A stretch of DNA of 13,302 bases, from the NCBI GenBank assembly GCA_019155205.2, contig JAHNZQ020000172.1:1275002-1288303 (forward strand), in the 5' to 3' direction. The stretch comes from Gracilaria vermiculophylla. Its lineage: Eukaryota > Rhodophyta > Florideophyceae > Gracilariales > Gracilariaceae. A program made the translations under genes and the position numbers. Shown here piece after piece: positions 1 to 8,807 of this stretch (positions within the stretch are counted from its first letter, which is position 1; every line of letters begins with the position of its first letter). The notes under the pieces were generated by a model. It saw only the letters and a program-made list of their open reading frames with translations. It did no database searches and had not been told where the DNA came from.

Positions 1-8
1 GTTGGAAA

Positions 9-29
9 TGTCCTATACTTTTGAAACGC
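9..29 (+). repeat. 21-bp direct repeat, inner copy
   Basis: Identical to 101-121 over 21 bases, with unrelated bases on both sides, so this is not part of a longer tandem duplication. It is probably the inner terminal site of the transposon end described for 1-125. Confidence 0.75.
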
Positions 30-100
30 GTTTTTGAGGGTTTTAACGTAGGGGGGTGGCTACAGTAGGCAAAAATCCATATTTTGGCGCGCTTTTGCAC

Positions 101-121
101 TGTCCTATACTTTTGAAACGC
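101..121 (+). repeat. 21-bp direct repeat, outer copy
   Basis: Identical to 9-29. It lies four bases from the ACTG|TA boundary and is probably the outer terminal site of the same transposon end. Confidence 0.75.
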
Positions 122-1418
122 ACTGTACATGAGTGATGTGTAAAGAATAAGCCGAGAAATGGATTTCAAGCTTTTGAAAAATGGATATGAAGGTGTACAC
201 GTGGCAACATATCGTTTCCGAATATTTGCAGCGTTCTCGAGCACCGTGAGAGATACTACAATTGCCATTTTCGATCTTCACGATTCACAACACGTGGCCA
301 TTCCTGTTAAAAAAGAAGTCTCCTCGTGATGATAACATAACGGTGAGCACCCTACGTATTGATTGCGTGCTCTTGAATCTAGGTACTTCCAAAATGTTCA
401 CTCGTTTCCCTCTTTACACATCATACTGAACGGCCACGTTCCGTTCGTTGAAGGTAGAGTCGTGGAAAAAGTTCTGGTTGAGACACGGTTCGAATAATTT
501 TCGACTAACTTCGGTATTGAGATTTTCAGGAACGCAGAAGATGTATTGCGCATTGGATTGAGCTGGGTGTGAACATTACAATGTGGCAGCTTATAAACGT
601 AGAAATGAGCGGTCGCACGCTAACCATGACGTGGGCCAGAGACAAGTGGTGGCGATCATGCGATCCCAATCTTGCTACAGATCTTTTGTCCTGCTGCATC
701 GCCTGGCTTCCTTGAGCTATGGTACGTACAACTCTTACTAATCACTCGGTGAGCGTCATCTATACGCTACGGTGCGCTTTTTCTTTCCTCCCCACCCCAC
801 CCGAAAGAGGCAACGACTGTTGGGCTTGGCTGAACGCGGTGTATTCTGCCCGTTGGTGCGGCAGAGTACGCGTCAAGGCGGCGCGGTGTCTCCTACGCGT
901 TTCCCGAAACAAATCACCCTTCCAAAAAGAGCCCGACGAAGGCAGTACGTGTGGCATAAACGGCTGAACGTGGCTTCTTTCCACATCCTGAATTCCAGTT
1001 TCATTTTGGTCACACGTTCACTGCCCCGCCAAAGACGATTTTTCTCGCCCATGACATTCAGAAACGTTTGTGTCAGAAAAACGCATCTGGACACCAGGCA
1101 CGCTGTAAATGCGCTGTAGGATGGAATGTCTTGTATTCGAGGACATATCGTTGTCTGCATTAATTGGTACCATCCATTTAAAATAGCGTTTGAGAGCACG
1201 ACAAGGGGCGGTGTATTTCTCTTCAAGGCGTCAGTTCGAGCCACGTATATTCGTCTTTACCGCTCTGAAACACACACATTTCGTCGCATTTTGCGAGAGT
1301 CACGCCAAGCGCTGAAACCGAAGGCCCCTACGCAGCGAGAAGAAAATCAACGCCAGGATTCGAATGGAATTTGGATATGCCATCAAAACTGGAGTCAGAC
1401 CCTAGATAAAATCTAATA

Positions 1419-1472
1419 GGACCTCCGCCGTCGCGGCCAGGTCCGGGGAGGATGCCAGACACGCGAGTCTGG
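1419..1472. repeat. Two adjacent small hairpins
   Basis: GGACCTCCGC (1419-1428) pairs with GCGG (1433-1436) and AGGTCC (1439-1444) around a CGTC loop with a two-base bulge. Ten bases later CCAGAC (1455-1460) pairs with GTCTGG (1467-1472) around a six-base loop. Two stem-loops in 54 bases could be part of a structured RNA, a degraded element end, or chance in a GC-rich patch. No known RNA family was recognised. Confidence 0.3.
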
Positions 1473-1645
1473 TCTTTACTTGTCCCCTTTTGGTGTGCCC
1501 GCGGCGATCGTCTGGCGCCGCAAAACGCTTCCGACGATACTCTGCACCGCTGCCTGAACCACGCTTTTGCTACGCGCGATTCCCCTCTGCGATGTCGGAA
1601 TACGCACCACGAAGACAACCATGGTATGAAGAATAAATTACTGTA

Positions 1646-1658
1646 CATATATATATAT
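1646..1658. repeat. Short AT dinucleotide run
   Basis: An alternating AT tract of about 13 bases, a minor microsatellite. Confidence 0.7.
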
Positions 1659-2552
1659 TTCTACATCTTCGGGAAATCTCTTGGCTTGGGGAGCAGTAGT
1701 CGGAGTAAACCGATGAATTTCGGCTAGAGGTGGCTTGCGCTGCCCAAACCAGAAATCACCACAGTCAGTGTCGCACGCTTATCTGTCTTACGACACCGCC
1801 GGCGACCTTTTGATAAACGGCTGACATCCGAAATCTTGCATCATTGCGTAAGACATTTCAAAGGGTTGCAGACGTATGAGCCAGGCTCCACTGGGACTAA
1901 GCCTCTCAGAGCAAGCCGCGTATACCGTGATTGACAGTCGGCAATCTCCGAGCGCGTGTGTAAGCGCACAAGACGTGGAGTGCTGCACAAGCACCACTTG
2001 GTATGTTTTGCAACTCTGCTCGTGTGAAATTAGCCAGCTGGCATGAGTGCCTCAAATATCATTTTTCCGGCCAAAGTTGGCGTTGTATTTTTGATATTGA
2101 CGTTTAACGATTCGTTCCATCGTTCATTCCCCTACCCCTTCCCACGTCCTTGCGCAATCACCTTGAGAGACGGCCGCAAGAGCAGCAATGGCTATCTCTC
2201 AGTCCTTCGCTGTCACAACTGAGTCTATGCATGAATCGTAATACTGCTCCCAGAAAAGACGCACACGGCTCATCAAGCTTTCTCTCGCCATGAACGCAAT
2301 AAAAAGCTTAAACCCTCATGTCACTCTTGTACCTTGCGTTCTTATTCTGGTGCACAATGGATCCTTTTGAACAATGAGAGTAATTGGGTTTCTTATTTGT
2401 GGACTTCAAATTTACCTTTCATTCTCAACTTCCTCACCTTCATTCACCTTGGCACAACACATCAATTCCATCTTTCACAATGATGATTGGTCTGTGGTTG
2501 CAACAATCATTCGTCCAGCTCAAAGCATTGGACCACGATAAGAAGAAACTAA

Positions 2553-2927
2553 TCATCCGATGACAAAGAAGCCGCCGTCTTTGCTGGTAGTTTGCAACCA
2601 TGGATTTCTATATTGCTGTGTAGACAATGGTACGTTGGTGAAATTTTTCCTCATAGTGACTACCCCAATTTCTGTTTTACGCGTCGTCGAAGAAGAATTT
2701 AACATTTTTATATTTTCCAGCAGGGTAAATACAGACACGGACTTGAGAGACGTAGATGGACATCCATCTACCCAGTTTGCACCGACGGTGAGAATGTGTC
2801 CCATTCCCAGATCTTTCATTTTGCCGATGGATGAAATGGTGTTCTGCACCAGAGGATTTGCCAATGAAACCACCGTTGCCTCAAACGGCACATCTCTCTC
2901 AACGTTTGATACTCTGTCCTTGGGGCG
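2553..2927 (-). other. Unrecognised open reading frame, strand ambiguous
   Basis: The minus strand is open for about 124 codons from just after a TAA (2928-2930) to a TGA at 2553. The reading looks protein-like (mixed hydrophobic and polar, with GMGHILTVGANWVDG near the middle) but has no ATG near its beginning and matches no family I know. The plus strand is open over almost the same bases (2560-2931, ATG start, 123 codons), and both frames share the same wobble position, so coding bias cannot easily separate them. On the plus strand a GTACGT donor (2630) and a TTTTCCAG acceptor (2720) flank 91 bases, but joining them brings a stop immediately. It could be an exon, a pseudogene fragment, or chance. 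Confidence 0.17.
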
Positions 2928-2931
2928 TTAA

Positions 2932-3570
2932 GCGGATTTGATTATCGTGAATTATATCCATTGAGTACACCAAGTCATATTGAAGCAATTCGGCGCAATG
3001 GAATTGTCATTTTATTTCCAATTTCAATTTTAGTGAATGACATATAATTAGCGGCCCTCAACCGGCTACTCGCAGATATTAATCCTGTGCCAGGATTCGG
3101 ATGCGCGTTCTCCGTCTCTCGTAGCTAAGTTATATTGTCGGAGAGATCACGGTTATCACTGTTCGTTAAATTCACCCGTGCAGAGGCCATGTACGGCAAG
3201 CCTTGTTTCAGAAAAGATCTTTGATTTTGCTGTCTTCTACTTGGTTACAATTATACGTTGGATTAACAGCAGAGACGTAAGAAACGCTACGTACGAAAGA
3301 ATCGTGAGTAAGCAATAACGTACAAAGAAGAAGTGACATGCAATTGACGGGTGATAACTGCCCGTGGGCAAATGAGCAGCGAGGCAGTGGCAAAGCACTT
3401 TCGTGATTAGTAGCCCCAAATAGCTTTCGCGCTTTTGAAATCAACAACGGTATGTAATGCGGAGCTCTCGTCTTCGCTAAAACCTCCAGCAAAAACAGAT
3501 GAAAAGGTCTTTACGATAGATTCCGATCAATATTCAACTCTCGCATTCTGCCTGGCTTTGTAACGTTGTT
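2932..3570. other. Intergenic stretch, nothing identified
   Basis: AT-rich to mixed sequence. Minus-strand frames of 94 and 60 codons (3208-3492) have low-complexity content and no motif, and I treat them as chance. No tRNA-like fold or strong promoter was seen. Confidence 0.5.
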
Positions 3571-3828
3571 ATGCATCGAATGCTCAACTTCGACTCACAG
3601 CAAATGAAAACTGATTGGGTGAAATTTGACTCCAATGCTACGCCGGCCTACTTTCTAAGCTGGCCACATTTTGAACGATCAAACGCCAAGTATGCGGAAC
3701 AAACTGTTAGAAGATATGATTTATATTTCTATCCAGAATTGGGGACAGAAAAGCGTTCTCATGATTTCGAAAACTCGGCTGCGGATGAGGTAGAAACACG
3801 ACGAAGTCTGTTCAGCGATGTCAAATGA
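3571..3828 (+). CDS. Small hypothetical protein, 85 residues (doubtful)
   Basis: ATG start and TGA stop. The product is acidic and aromatic (several Tyr, Phe and Trp) with no signal peptide, membrane segment or motif I recognise. No other open frame of similar length competes across most of it, which slightly favours real coding. There is no clear TATA box upstream and no AATAAA shortly downstream. It could be an exon fragment of a decayed gene, or a random frame. Confidence 0.18.
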   Translation: MHRMLNFDSQQMKTDWVKFDSNATPAYFLSWPHFERSNAKYAEQTVRRYDLYFYPELGTEKRSHDFENSAADEVETRRSLFSDVK

Positions 3829-4560
3829 GAGCAGTGTAGCACGTTTGGATCGCTTTTCAAGAAACTATGATAAAATATCTTTTCCGATGCGACCTTGATA
3901 TGGATGGAGTCGGTTTTCATTTCATAATCACAAGATTTTTCAAGAAAAGGGTGTTTTGTGGCATGCGTAATCCGTTCCATTTGACATAGAACAAGTTTGA
4001 TTCAGAAAATGAGCTTATGAAAGATGAAACAGCGTTGTAGTGCTGTCGCTGAAGATGGCAGTCACAAAACTAATCACTATTTCAATTTTAACGACGTGGC
4101 ATGAAAACCACACCTTGAGCGGTCACAGCTCACAAGGAAACTGCTTTCGTGTGCTTCTTGTGTGAGTTCGGGACTCGTAGTTAAAGCCCTGCTCTACCAC
4201 CCTCTGCCGTTTTTCAACAGGCGTGTATCAAAATCCGCAGCACATGTGTCCAACACGAAGTCGTTGTGACGTACGCAAGGAAGAAATTGAGGTGCTGCAG
4301 TTCATAATTATTCGGAGTTCAAGGGGCACATGTAAGCGGCTGAGGAGCTTTGGTTGTCATTCTAAGCATGTAAAGATCGATTGATCCCAAGCTGTGATGA
4401 ATATCGAAACTGTAATTCATGCACAGTAGATGTCTGATGTCTGCGATCTCCGCCACAAATCTGCCAACAAGTTCATCCTATCAGCCTATTAAAGCTTTTA
4501 ATTCTTTAAAGAGTTGAAACATTCGTTTTGTAGTCAACGTTGATGAAGTCAGGATTTATT
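3829..4560. other. Intergenic stretch upstream of the secreted-protein gene
   Basis: No frame longer than about 70 codons and no recognisable RNA gene. The sequence is AT-rich. The last part leads into the promoter elements that start at 4582. Confidence 0.5.
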
Positions 4561-4581
4561 TTATCGACTTTGGGCGACGTC

Positions 4582-4719
4582 CACGTGTTGAGAGCCGCCA
4601 ATCAGGCGGCCCCGCACGCGGCGCAGAAAAGAAGTTGTGCTGAGACAGTGGCCTGAATTACGTTGATACTTTCTCCTGTGAGACGCTGCTGGAGCTTGTC
4701 GAGTATAACGTATAAAAGG
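4582..4719 (+). promoter_or_regulatory. Promoter: CACGTG, CCAAT in an inverted repeat, TATA box
   Basis: CACGTG (4582-4587) is a classic bZIP/bHLH site. CCAAT (4598-4602) sits inside a perfect 6-base inverted repeat, GCCGCC at 4594-4599 and GGCGGC at 4605-4610. TATAAAAGG lies at 4711-4719. The order and spacing (CCAAT about 110 bases before TATA, and TATA 81 bases before the ATG at 4800) suit a RNA polymerase II promoter with a start site near 4740-4750. The motifs are seen; their function is inferred. Confidence 0.6.
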
Positions 4720-4732
4720 TTGCACCGGCTTC

Positions 4733-4762
4733 ATGAATTCTGGATTGGTTGCAATTCGCTAG
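4733..4762 (+). other. Possible upstream ORF, 9 codons
   Basis: ATG at 4733 opens a nine-codon frame ending at TAG 4760-4762, before the main ATG at 4800 and in a different frame. It would affect translation only if transcription starts before 4733, which is close to where the TATA box at 4711 predicts the start, so it may or may not be in the mRNA. Confidence 0.25.
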
Positions 4763-4799
4763 CCTGATATTCCGAAGACGGTCTTCTTCGTTAGACAAT

Positions 4800-5531
4800 A
4801 TGATTCAATCCCATGGACTTTGTCGCTCTGCCTGTCTAGGTGCAATTATGCTAATCATTCTCCTCCACGACGCTCACAGCGTAGCGGTAAAGACCGATTC
4901 ACAAGCATTATCATCCTCCCAATTACGCGAACTGATTCGCCAAAACCGCCGTCATACAGAAACAAAGCTTAAAACGGACCGTTTGGATAAGGAGCTTTCA
5001 AGGTTAATCGATATGATGGGCGACTTGGACGGTCCGGAGAGTTCCGTGGAGATGCTACCTGAGGTTTCTTTGGAGGAGTCGCCCGAACCATGCTCCACGC
5101 AAGAAGAATTGCTTTCGACCGAATTATTTCTGTCCTCGCCCGCTGTGTTGTCGCCTTCCGTGACGCCAACGCCGACACGGACGCCGACGCCTACACAGAG
5201 ACCGACACAGCCACCGATGCTGATGCCAGCGCCACCGGCAGAGACGCCTTCAGGTGTTATTTTGAATTCATTCATTGCAAGAATCAATTCCGGATGTGAT
5301 GCGGGCTGTGTAGCACTTGCACAGTTGGCGCTAGGAGCTAACACGGCAACCAGCGGTTGTGGTTTGGGCACAGGATCCGTGAGCATTGGTAGCATATATC
5401 TGCTATTCGTCAACTGCGAAAGCGCGCAAGTCGTGGCACCCAGTGCTGTAGAGCGCGTGCTGGGTGATGGGCTCGCGCGGTCAGGCATCACAGTGCTCTC
5501 CGTCGTGAATGACTTTACAGTTTCAGTGTAG
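4800..5531 (+). CDS. Secreted protein with Pro/Thr linker and cysteine-containing C-terminal domain, 243 residues
   Basis: The ATG at 4800 is the first ATG of this frame and directly opens a signal peptide: a short polar start, hydrophobic core at residues 11-22, and likely cleavage after A-H-S (25-27). The frame extends to 4749 only through a TTG. Residues 38-75 are charged and probably helical or coiled coil. An acidic region (76-110) follows, then a Ser/Thr/Pro linker (113-150) with TPTPTRTPTPTQRPTQPP, typical of O-glycosylated wall or extracellular proteins. Residues 151-243 form a compact domain with Cys166, Cys170, Cys187 and Cys206, probably two disulfides, and no second membrane segment. 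I do not recognise this domain, so an extracellular or wall role is inferred only. The gene is uninterrupted, has a good promoter, and has TGTAAA 42 bases after the stop as a possible poly(A) element. Confidence 0.82.
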   Translation: MIQSHGLCRSACLGAIMLIILLHDAHSVAVKTDSQALSSSQLRELIRQNRRHTETKLKTDRLDKELSRLIDMMGDLDGPESSVEMLPEVSLEESPEPCSTQEELLSTELFLSSPAVLSPSVTPTPTRTPTPTQRPTQPPMLMPAPPAETPSGVILNSFIARINSGCDAGCVALAQLALGANTATSGCGLGTGSVSIGSIYLLFVNCESAQVVAPSAVERVLGDGLARSGITVLSVVNDFTVSV

Positions 5532-6350
5532 ACGCTATAGTCTGGAAAGGGAGTATGAAAATTATTGGTAAATGTAAATGGCATAATTTTTTTCCGAAGT
5601 GCCGGATACTATCGTCGACGGTTGAGAAGTTTTCCTTTGCTTCCACATACCTTTGAGCATTTTTTTAACAAACGCAAAGAAGGCTCTGCATTGCAGGTGT
5701 GTAACAGGCAGAAATGGTGGGCCACAAAAACCGGAGGTAGTCTACTTTACAAGCTGGACTGTCTCCCAACCATATCTCTCCTGCAGTAGTGTAAGCTTAA
5801 TCCAGACGAGTGATCACCGAACAGTATTTACTATTTTCGTGAAGACAGGAAATCAGCTGTTCTCCATCAAGTATCAGCCAGACTGTAGATCGGAATGCAT
5901 ATTTAGCCTGCGTTGTTACGAGCATCAGAAAGAATCTGAATGTTCACTTTTATGTTCTGAGTTACTGCTGATTTTTGACTGATGTCGAGGAGAGCGAGGG
6001 GAGTGAACTAGCAAGATTCCTTCTTGGACCGAAGTTTCTGACGACGGTGGCCAGATGAAAGATTATGTTGCCTCCCAGGAATATAAACTGCTTACACGTG
6101 TCTACAAGGACACCGACGACTTCTCCTTGGTCGTCACCCGTGTTCAAGTACGCCGGCTGTCGTACCTCTCCAACACGTCCCACACAGAAAACGTAGAGTA
6201 ACTCCTTGACTCGTTTCAACAGCCACACGGCTCTCCAGCTTGTAGAATACTCTTTGACTCTACCACGGCCACACAGGCCCACTAAACCAACCTCAGGCTC
6301 TGATCCTACTCGTACCCCCTGGGCGCTACTCGAGGTAGAGGACTAGACTT
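5532..6350. other. Intergenic stretch with possible element debris
   Basis: A plus frame ending at 5982 is open for about 119 codons and is Cys-rich, but it has no ATG near its start. A minus frame (5962-6282, 106 codons) begins only with GTG. A string ending CTCTCCAACA (6166-6175) resembles a copia-type LTR end, and TGTCGAGGAGAG (5983-5994) could be its partner, but the flanks show no target duplication. Probably old transposon remains; nothing can be named. Confidence 0.35.
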
Positions 6351-6354
6351 CACA

Positions 6355-6769
6355 ATGCGCTTCCCTTTTACGTCCAAAGGTAGGCTACCTTATATTCCTT
6401 ATATAGACTCTCTATCTCAACATTTGTTCCATCGTCCAGAAACACCAGCGAAGCAGGACAGCAACGCCAGCGCAGCAATTCAAAATTCGACACGCCGATA
6501 ATGCTTGGGTCAATCCTATGCGTGTTTGTTGCCAATTTCCACGTCACAAGAATGCATACATCGTGCTGACATGATCTATGCTTTGTTGTACACCAGTCTT
6601 CGGTGTCCGCCGGTATGACACGCCAAATGTAACAAATGAATACAAAGTTGAAGACTCCAATCCATCAAAGATGAAAATGTCGCCCAAGCCTTTGCACGCA
6701 TTAGATCATACAAGAGAGCATTGTTTAGCTGTTTTAGATATATTTGAAATCAAGTACATGGCCTTATAG
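6355..6769 (+). CDS. Possible two-exon small gene (speculative)
   Basis: ATG at 6355 opens eight codons to an AAAG|GTAGGC donor at 6380. A CTGAC branch-point-like motif (6566-6570) stands 25 bases before a CAG acceptor (6594-6596). Joining these keeps one frame to TAG at 6769, for a product of about 66 residues, polar with Lys and Asp and no motif. Without splicing, the same frame has its own ATG at 6578 (63 codons). A TATATAG at 6400-6406 could instead serve the unspliced version, or a 22-codon ORF at 6501-6569. No homology was recognised and the evidence is only splice-signal geometry. Confidence 0.14.
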
Positions 6770-8038
6770 TTGCACCTGAAATTGGATACTAGCGTCTGAA
6801 AAAAAATGTTTTCCGTCTACCAGAAGAAAATTTACAAAGATATGGTGAGAAAGATGTTAAAACGGTAATACTTTCAATCTACTGTCATAAAAGTACTCGG
6901 ATTCGTGCCCAATTAATCGTGCATTTTCTTTCAATGTTTTTCTCTTTGTCTTTGGAAAAACAATTTTCTTCAAAAAAATATTCAATAACAAAACATGCCA
7001 GCTGGATTTGAAAATGAGATATGTTACCCAAAGAGCTCCAATCTAAACTTTTGGTGTCTCTGCAAAAATCTAGACTTCACATAAAAGACGTTTATAACAG
7101 CAATTGTTGATTGTTCAAAATTTGAAGTGTGCGCCCTGTGTCAAAAGTGTAGTACAGTGGCTCCTAAGAAAATGGGGTGGTTTGGCCTTATGGTATAATA
7201 TTCCTAAGAACGGTTCGTATTTTATTAGCTGGGCCACGTGGTGCATAAGTCCGCTCACGTGCGCTACAGCATACTTAAGAGACGGTAGAAGTATTGTTTA
7301 TTTTGGTTACTTTATGCAGGTAATTAGTACAGTAGCCAGACCTGCCGAGGCGGGCTCCCGGCTTGATACTTAATCTGCCGGTTGAGCTTCACCTCTGGGG
7401 AAGTAAAGAGAAGCACCCTTGAGTCTTCATCTACTTTTCCGGCCGGAGTCTCTTGTCGATCAACTCAGGTTTCTAAGCCACCGATCCCCAGGTCGCATCA
7501 AAGCAGCGCCTGTAGGAGAATTGCCCACTCAGTGAATCTCTTCCTCCGCTTGGTTTTTGCGGATCCCCTTTAAGAATTCCCATGGCTCGCGACAACGGAT
7601 ACCGGAGACAACCTTTAGGAATACGAAATTTTGGAGTCAACAAAAACTCCTAACGGACATCGTGCTTGACAACTTCGAGAGGAGGGCTTATAGTACCACA
7701 ACAAGAAAATATAGCGCAAATAGCGCATTTGATTTCCGATAGGTTTTGGGCCCAGCCTCGTGCTATTCTGATTCTATCGTTCGGTATTTGTTTCTCGCCG
7801 CTCTCCCTCGCCGTATCACATCCGTTTCGCGTTTCCTCTTCACCCTTGTCATCGCCGCCGTTTATTACGTCGTCGTTCCCATCGCCGATGAGTGGTTTGA
7901 AGTAAATTCTATTGTGTCTTTTATCCTTTCTGTGGGTCGGTGTTGGTTTTTTTTCTTTTCATTTCGGTTTCTGATCCTCCTTGGGGGCGTTCCAGTGTTC
8001 GTGGTTCGGCGTTTTATTTAAATGATTGCTTTGTGTAT
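6770..8038. other. Intergenic stretch, nothing identified
   Basis: AT-rich to about 7350, then mixed. The open frames here (7104-7373, 7382-7573, 7666-7905, 7746-8021) either begin with TTG or GTG or are low in content, and none shows a motif. An AATAAA on the minus strand (near 8018) lies just outside the left candidate LTR end and may serve transcripts running out of the retroelement. Confidence 0.45.
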
Positions 8039-8060
8039 TGCAACGCCAGAGGCGAGAAAA
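8039..8060 (+). repeat. Second copy of the LTR-end sequence
   Basis: TGCAACGCCAGAGGCGAGAAA here resembles TGCAACGCCGGAGGCGGAAA at 8467. Further similar words follow (ACGTTC, then CAGAGCCAC) at different spacing. Either this is the true outer end of a 751-base LTR or the remains of a related LTR. Confidence 0.4.
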
Positions 8061-8549
8061 CACCACGAAGACGTTCGGAATCTTCCCCTTCTAGGGTAGC
8101 AAAGCAAACAGAGCCACTCTGGGCGTGCCACGGCGAAGCCGATTTGTAAGATCGAGGACAGCCCTTCAGGCGGTTACCTAGAGTGTTGAATATGAGATTC
8201 TCCCAATGGAGCGGCAGGAACCACGATTGATCGGTACGGAGTCTCGCGAGCGAGCAAGGGTGAAGGGTACGGTAGGTACCCGGAGCGACAGCGTGTCTAC
8301 CGGTGTGTGGGCATGGGACGAAAAGAGCAACAAAAACAGAGCTCAATACTGGGGCGAGTACACGACAATGTCGGTAAAGGATAGACACAAGTTGTGGTGA
8401 CACTCTCTAAGTCTCGAGGGAGGGATGAACTGCCGTGCAAACGGGTGCTCTCACGCAGCAGCGGTATGCAACGCCGGAGGCGGAAACGTTCAGAGCCACA
8501 ACCCTCCTGGGGCCGTCATACGGTTTACCGGGCAGCCGCCGTAGCGGGA

Positions 8550-8557
8550 TATATATA
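8550..8557. promoter_or_regulatory. Palindromic TATATATA inside the LTR
   Basis: Its symmetry means it could serve as the U3 TATA box of the minus-strand element, about 232 bases from the LTR start, or as a weak start for plus-strand transcripts towards the antisense ORF. Function is inferred from motif and position only. Confidence 0.35.
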
Positions 8558-8753
8558 CTGCAGTCGGCGCGCCACCCTGACAGTGGGGCGCACCGCCCAA
8601 AATTATCTGAGTAAAATATCTAATTTGTCCAGCAGTGCCATGCATTCTTACTGTACCCATGTGTGCTACCGGGCCGTCCGGCGTGCCCCTCAGCGGCCAA
8701 CTGCTGCGCTAATCATCATAAAATAACCATACCTCTTCGGAGTGCAAGAACCG

Positions 8754-8759
8754 TATAAG
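8754..8759 (+). promoter_or_regulatory. TATAAG, possible promoter of the antisense ORF
   Basis: TATAAG lies 120 bases before the ATG at 8879, inside the candidate LTR and pointing into the antisense ORF. If used, the ORF would be transcribed from within the 3' LTR in the direction opposite to the element. This is a weak motif with no other support. Confidence 0.25.
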
Positions 8760-8789
8760 TCATGAGAAATCCCCCAGAAGGGCGTTGCA

Positions 8790-8807
8790 CTTCATATCCC
8801 CCTCCTT
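8790..8807 (-). other. Polypurine tract
   Basis: On the minus strand AAGGAGGGGGATATGAAG (16 of 18 purines) ends exactly where the TGCAACGCC of the candidate LTR begins. This is the position of the plus-strand primer for reverse transcription in LTR elements. A second, longer purine-rich tract at 10928-10980 is a competing candidate but is not followed by an LTR-like end. Confidence 0.5.

Larger units (their letters stand above)
1..125. mobile_element. Right terminus of a Tc1/mariner-like DNA transposon (partial)
   Basis: A perfect 21-base word (core CCTATACTTTTGAAACGC) occurs at 9-29 and again, in the same orientation, at 101-121. The second copy runs into ACTG followed by TA at 126-127. Read outward-in on the minus strand this gives TA-CAGTGCGTTTCAAAAGTAT..., which has the CAGT start, the TA target dinucleotide and the AAAAGTAT core seen at the ends of many Tc1-type elements. 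Two same-direction copies 92 bases apart resemble the inner and outer transposase sites of IR/DR-type termini. The rest of the element, and any transposase, would lie left of base 1. Seen: the repeat and the ACTG|TA end. Inferred: the family. Another intergenic repeat is possible. Confidence 0.42.
126..2550. other. Gene-poor stretch, no confident gene
   Basis: No frame encodes a protein I recognise. Open frames starting with ATG exist at 719-967 (82 codons) and 1126-1416 (96 codons, basic, no motif). Each overlaps open frames on the other strand and lacks a clear promoter. An exon-like stretch at 530-715 follows TTTTCAG and is open for about 60 codons, rich in Trp, Cys and Arg, with an internal ATG at 581. 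Bases 700-1600 are more GC-rich than their surroundings and may be an old element or a gene relic. From 1730 to 2550 I see nothing that can be named. Confidence 0.5.
8467..8789 (-). repeat. Candidate 3' LTR (alternative left end 8039)
   Basis: The plus strand begins TGCAACGCC (8467-8475) and ends GGCGTTGCA (8781-8789), a perfect 9-base inverted terminal repeat with the TG...CA ends expected of an LTR. A purine-rich tract abuts it on the side facing the internal region. A second TGCAACGCC at 8039-8047 is followed by a similar sequence (AGAGGCGAGAAA against GGAGGCGGAAA), so the LTR may instead be 8039-8789 (751 bases), or two diverged LTR ends may lie side by side. TATATATA (8550-8557) could be the U3 TATA box on the minus strand. 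The matching 5' LTR is outside the window, so identity and target duplication cannot be tested. Confidence 0.5.

Noticed and set aside
480..500. B-box-like GGTTCGAATAA
   Set aside because: It lacks the pairing bases of a T-arm and has no cloverleaf around it.
1340..1390. tRNA B-box-like GGATTCGAATGG
   Set aside because: The T-arm stem does not pair on either strand and there is no A box or acceptor stem.
4749..4799. N-terminal extension of the secreted protein
   Set aside because: It depends on a TTG start, places an Arg-rich segment before the signal peptide, and begins close to the predicted transcription start. The ATG at 4800 is the natural start.
4952..5584. Minus-strand frame of 210 codons opposite the secreted-protein gene
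   Set aside because: Shadow of the Pro/Thr repeat and low-bias codons on the plus strand; its Gly/Val-rich stretch is the complement of the TP linker.
5983..6175. Solo copia-type LTR, TGTCGAGGAGAG ... CTCTCCAACA
   Set aside because: The ends are only partly inverted repeats and the flanks (ACTGA on the left, CGTCC on the right) show no target duplication.
5962..6282. Minus-strand open frame of 106 codons
   Set aside because: It begins only with GTG, has no motif, and overlaps LTR-like debris. Treated as chance or element remains.
7150..7344. TACAGTGGCTCC and TACAGTAGCC as Tc1/pogo-type ends
   Set aside because: Both are in the same orientation and no inverted partner exists in the window.
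7746..8021. Hydrophobic 91-codon frame, possibly a membrane protein
   Set aside because: It starts with TTG and has a T-rich composition that yields Phe/Leu/Val by chance; there is no other support.
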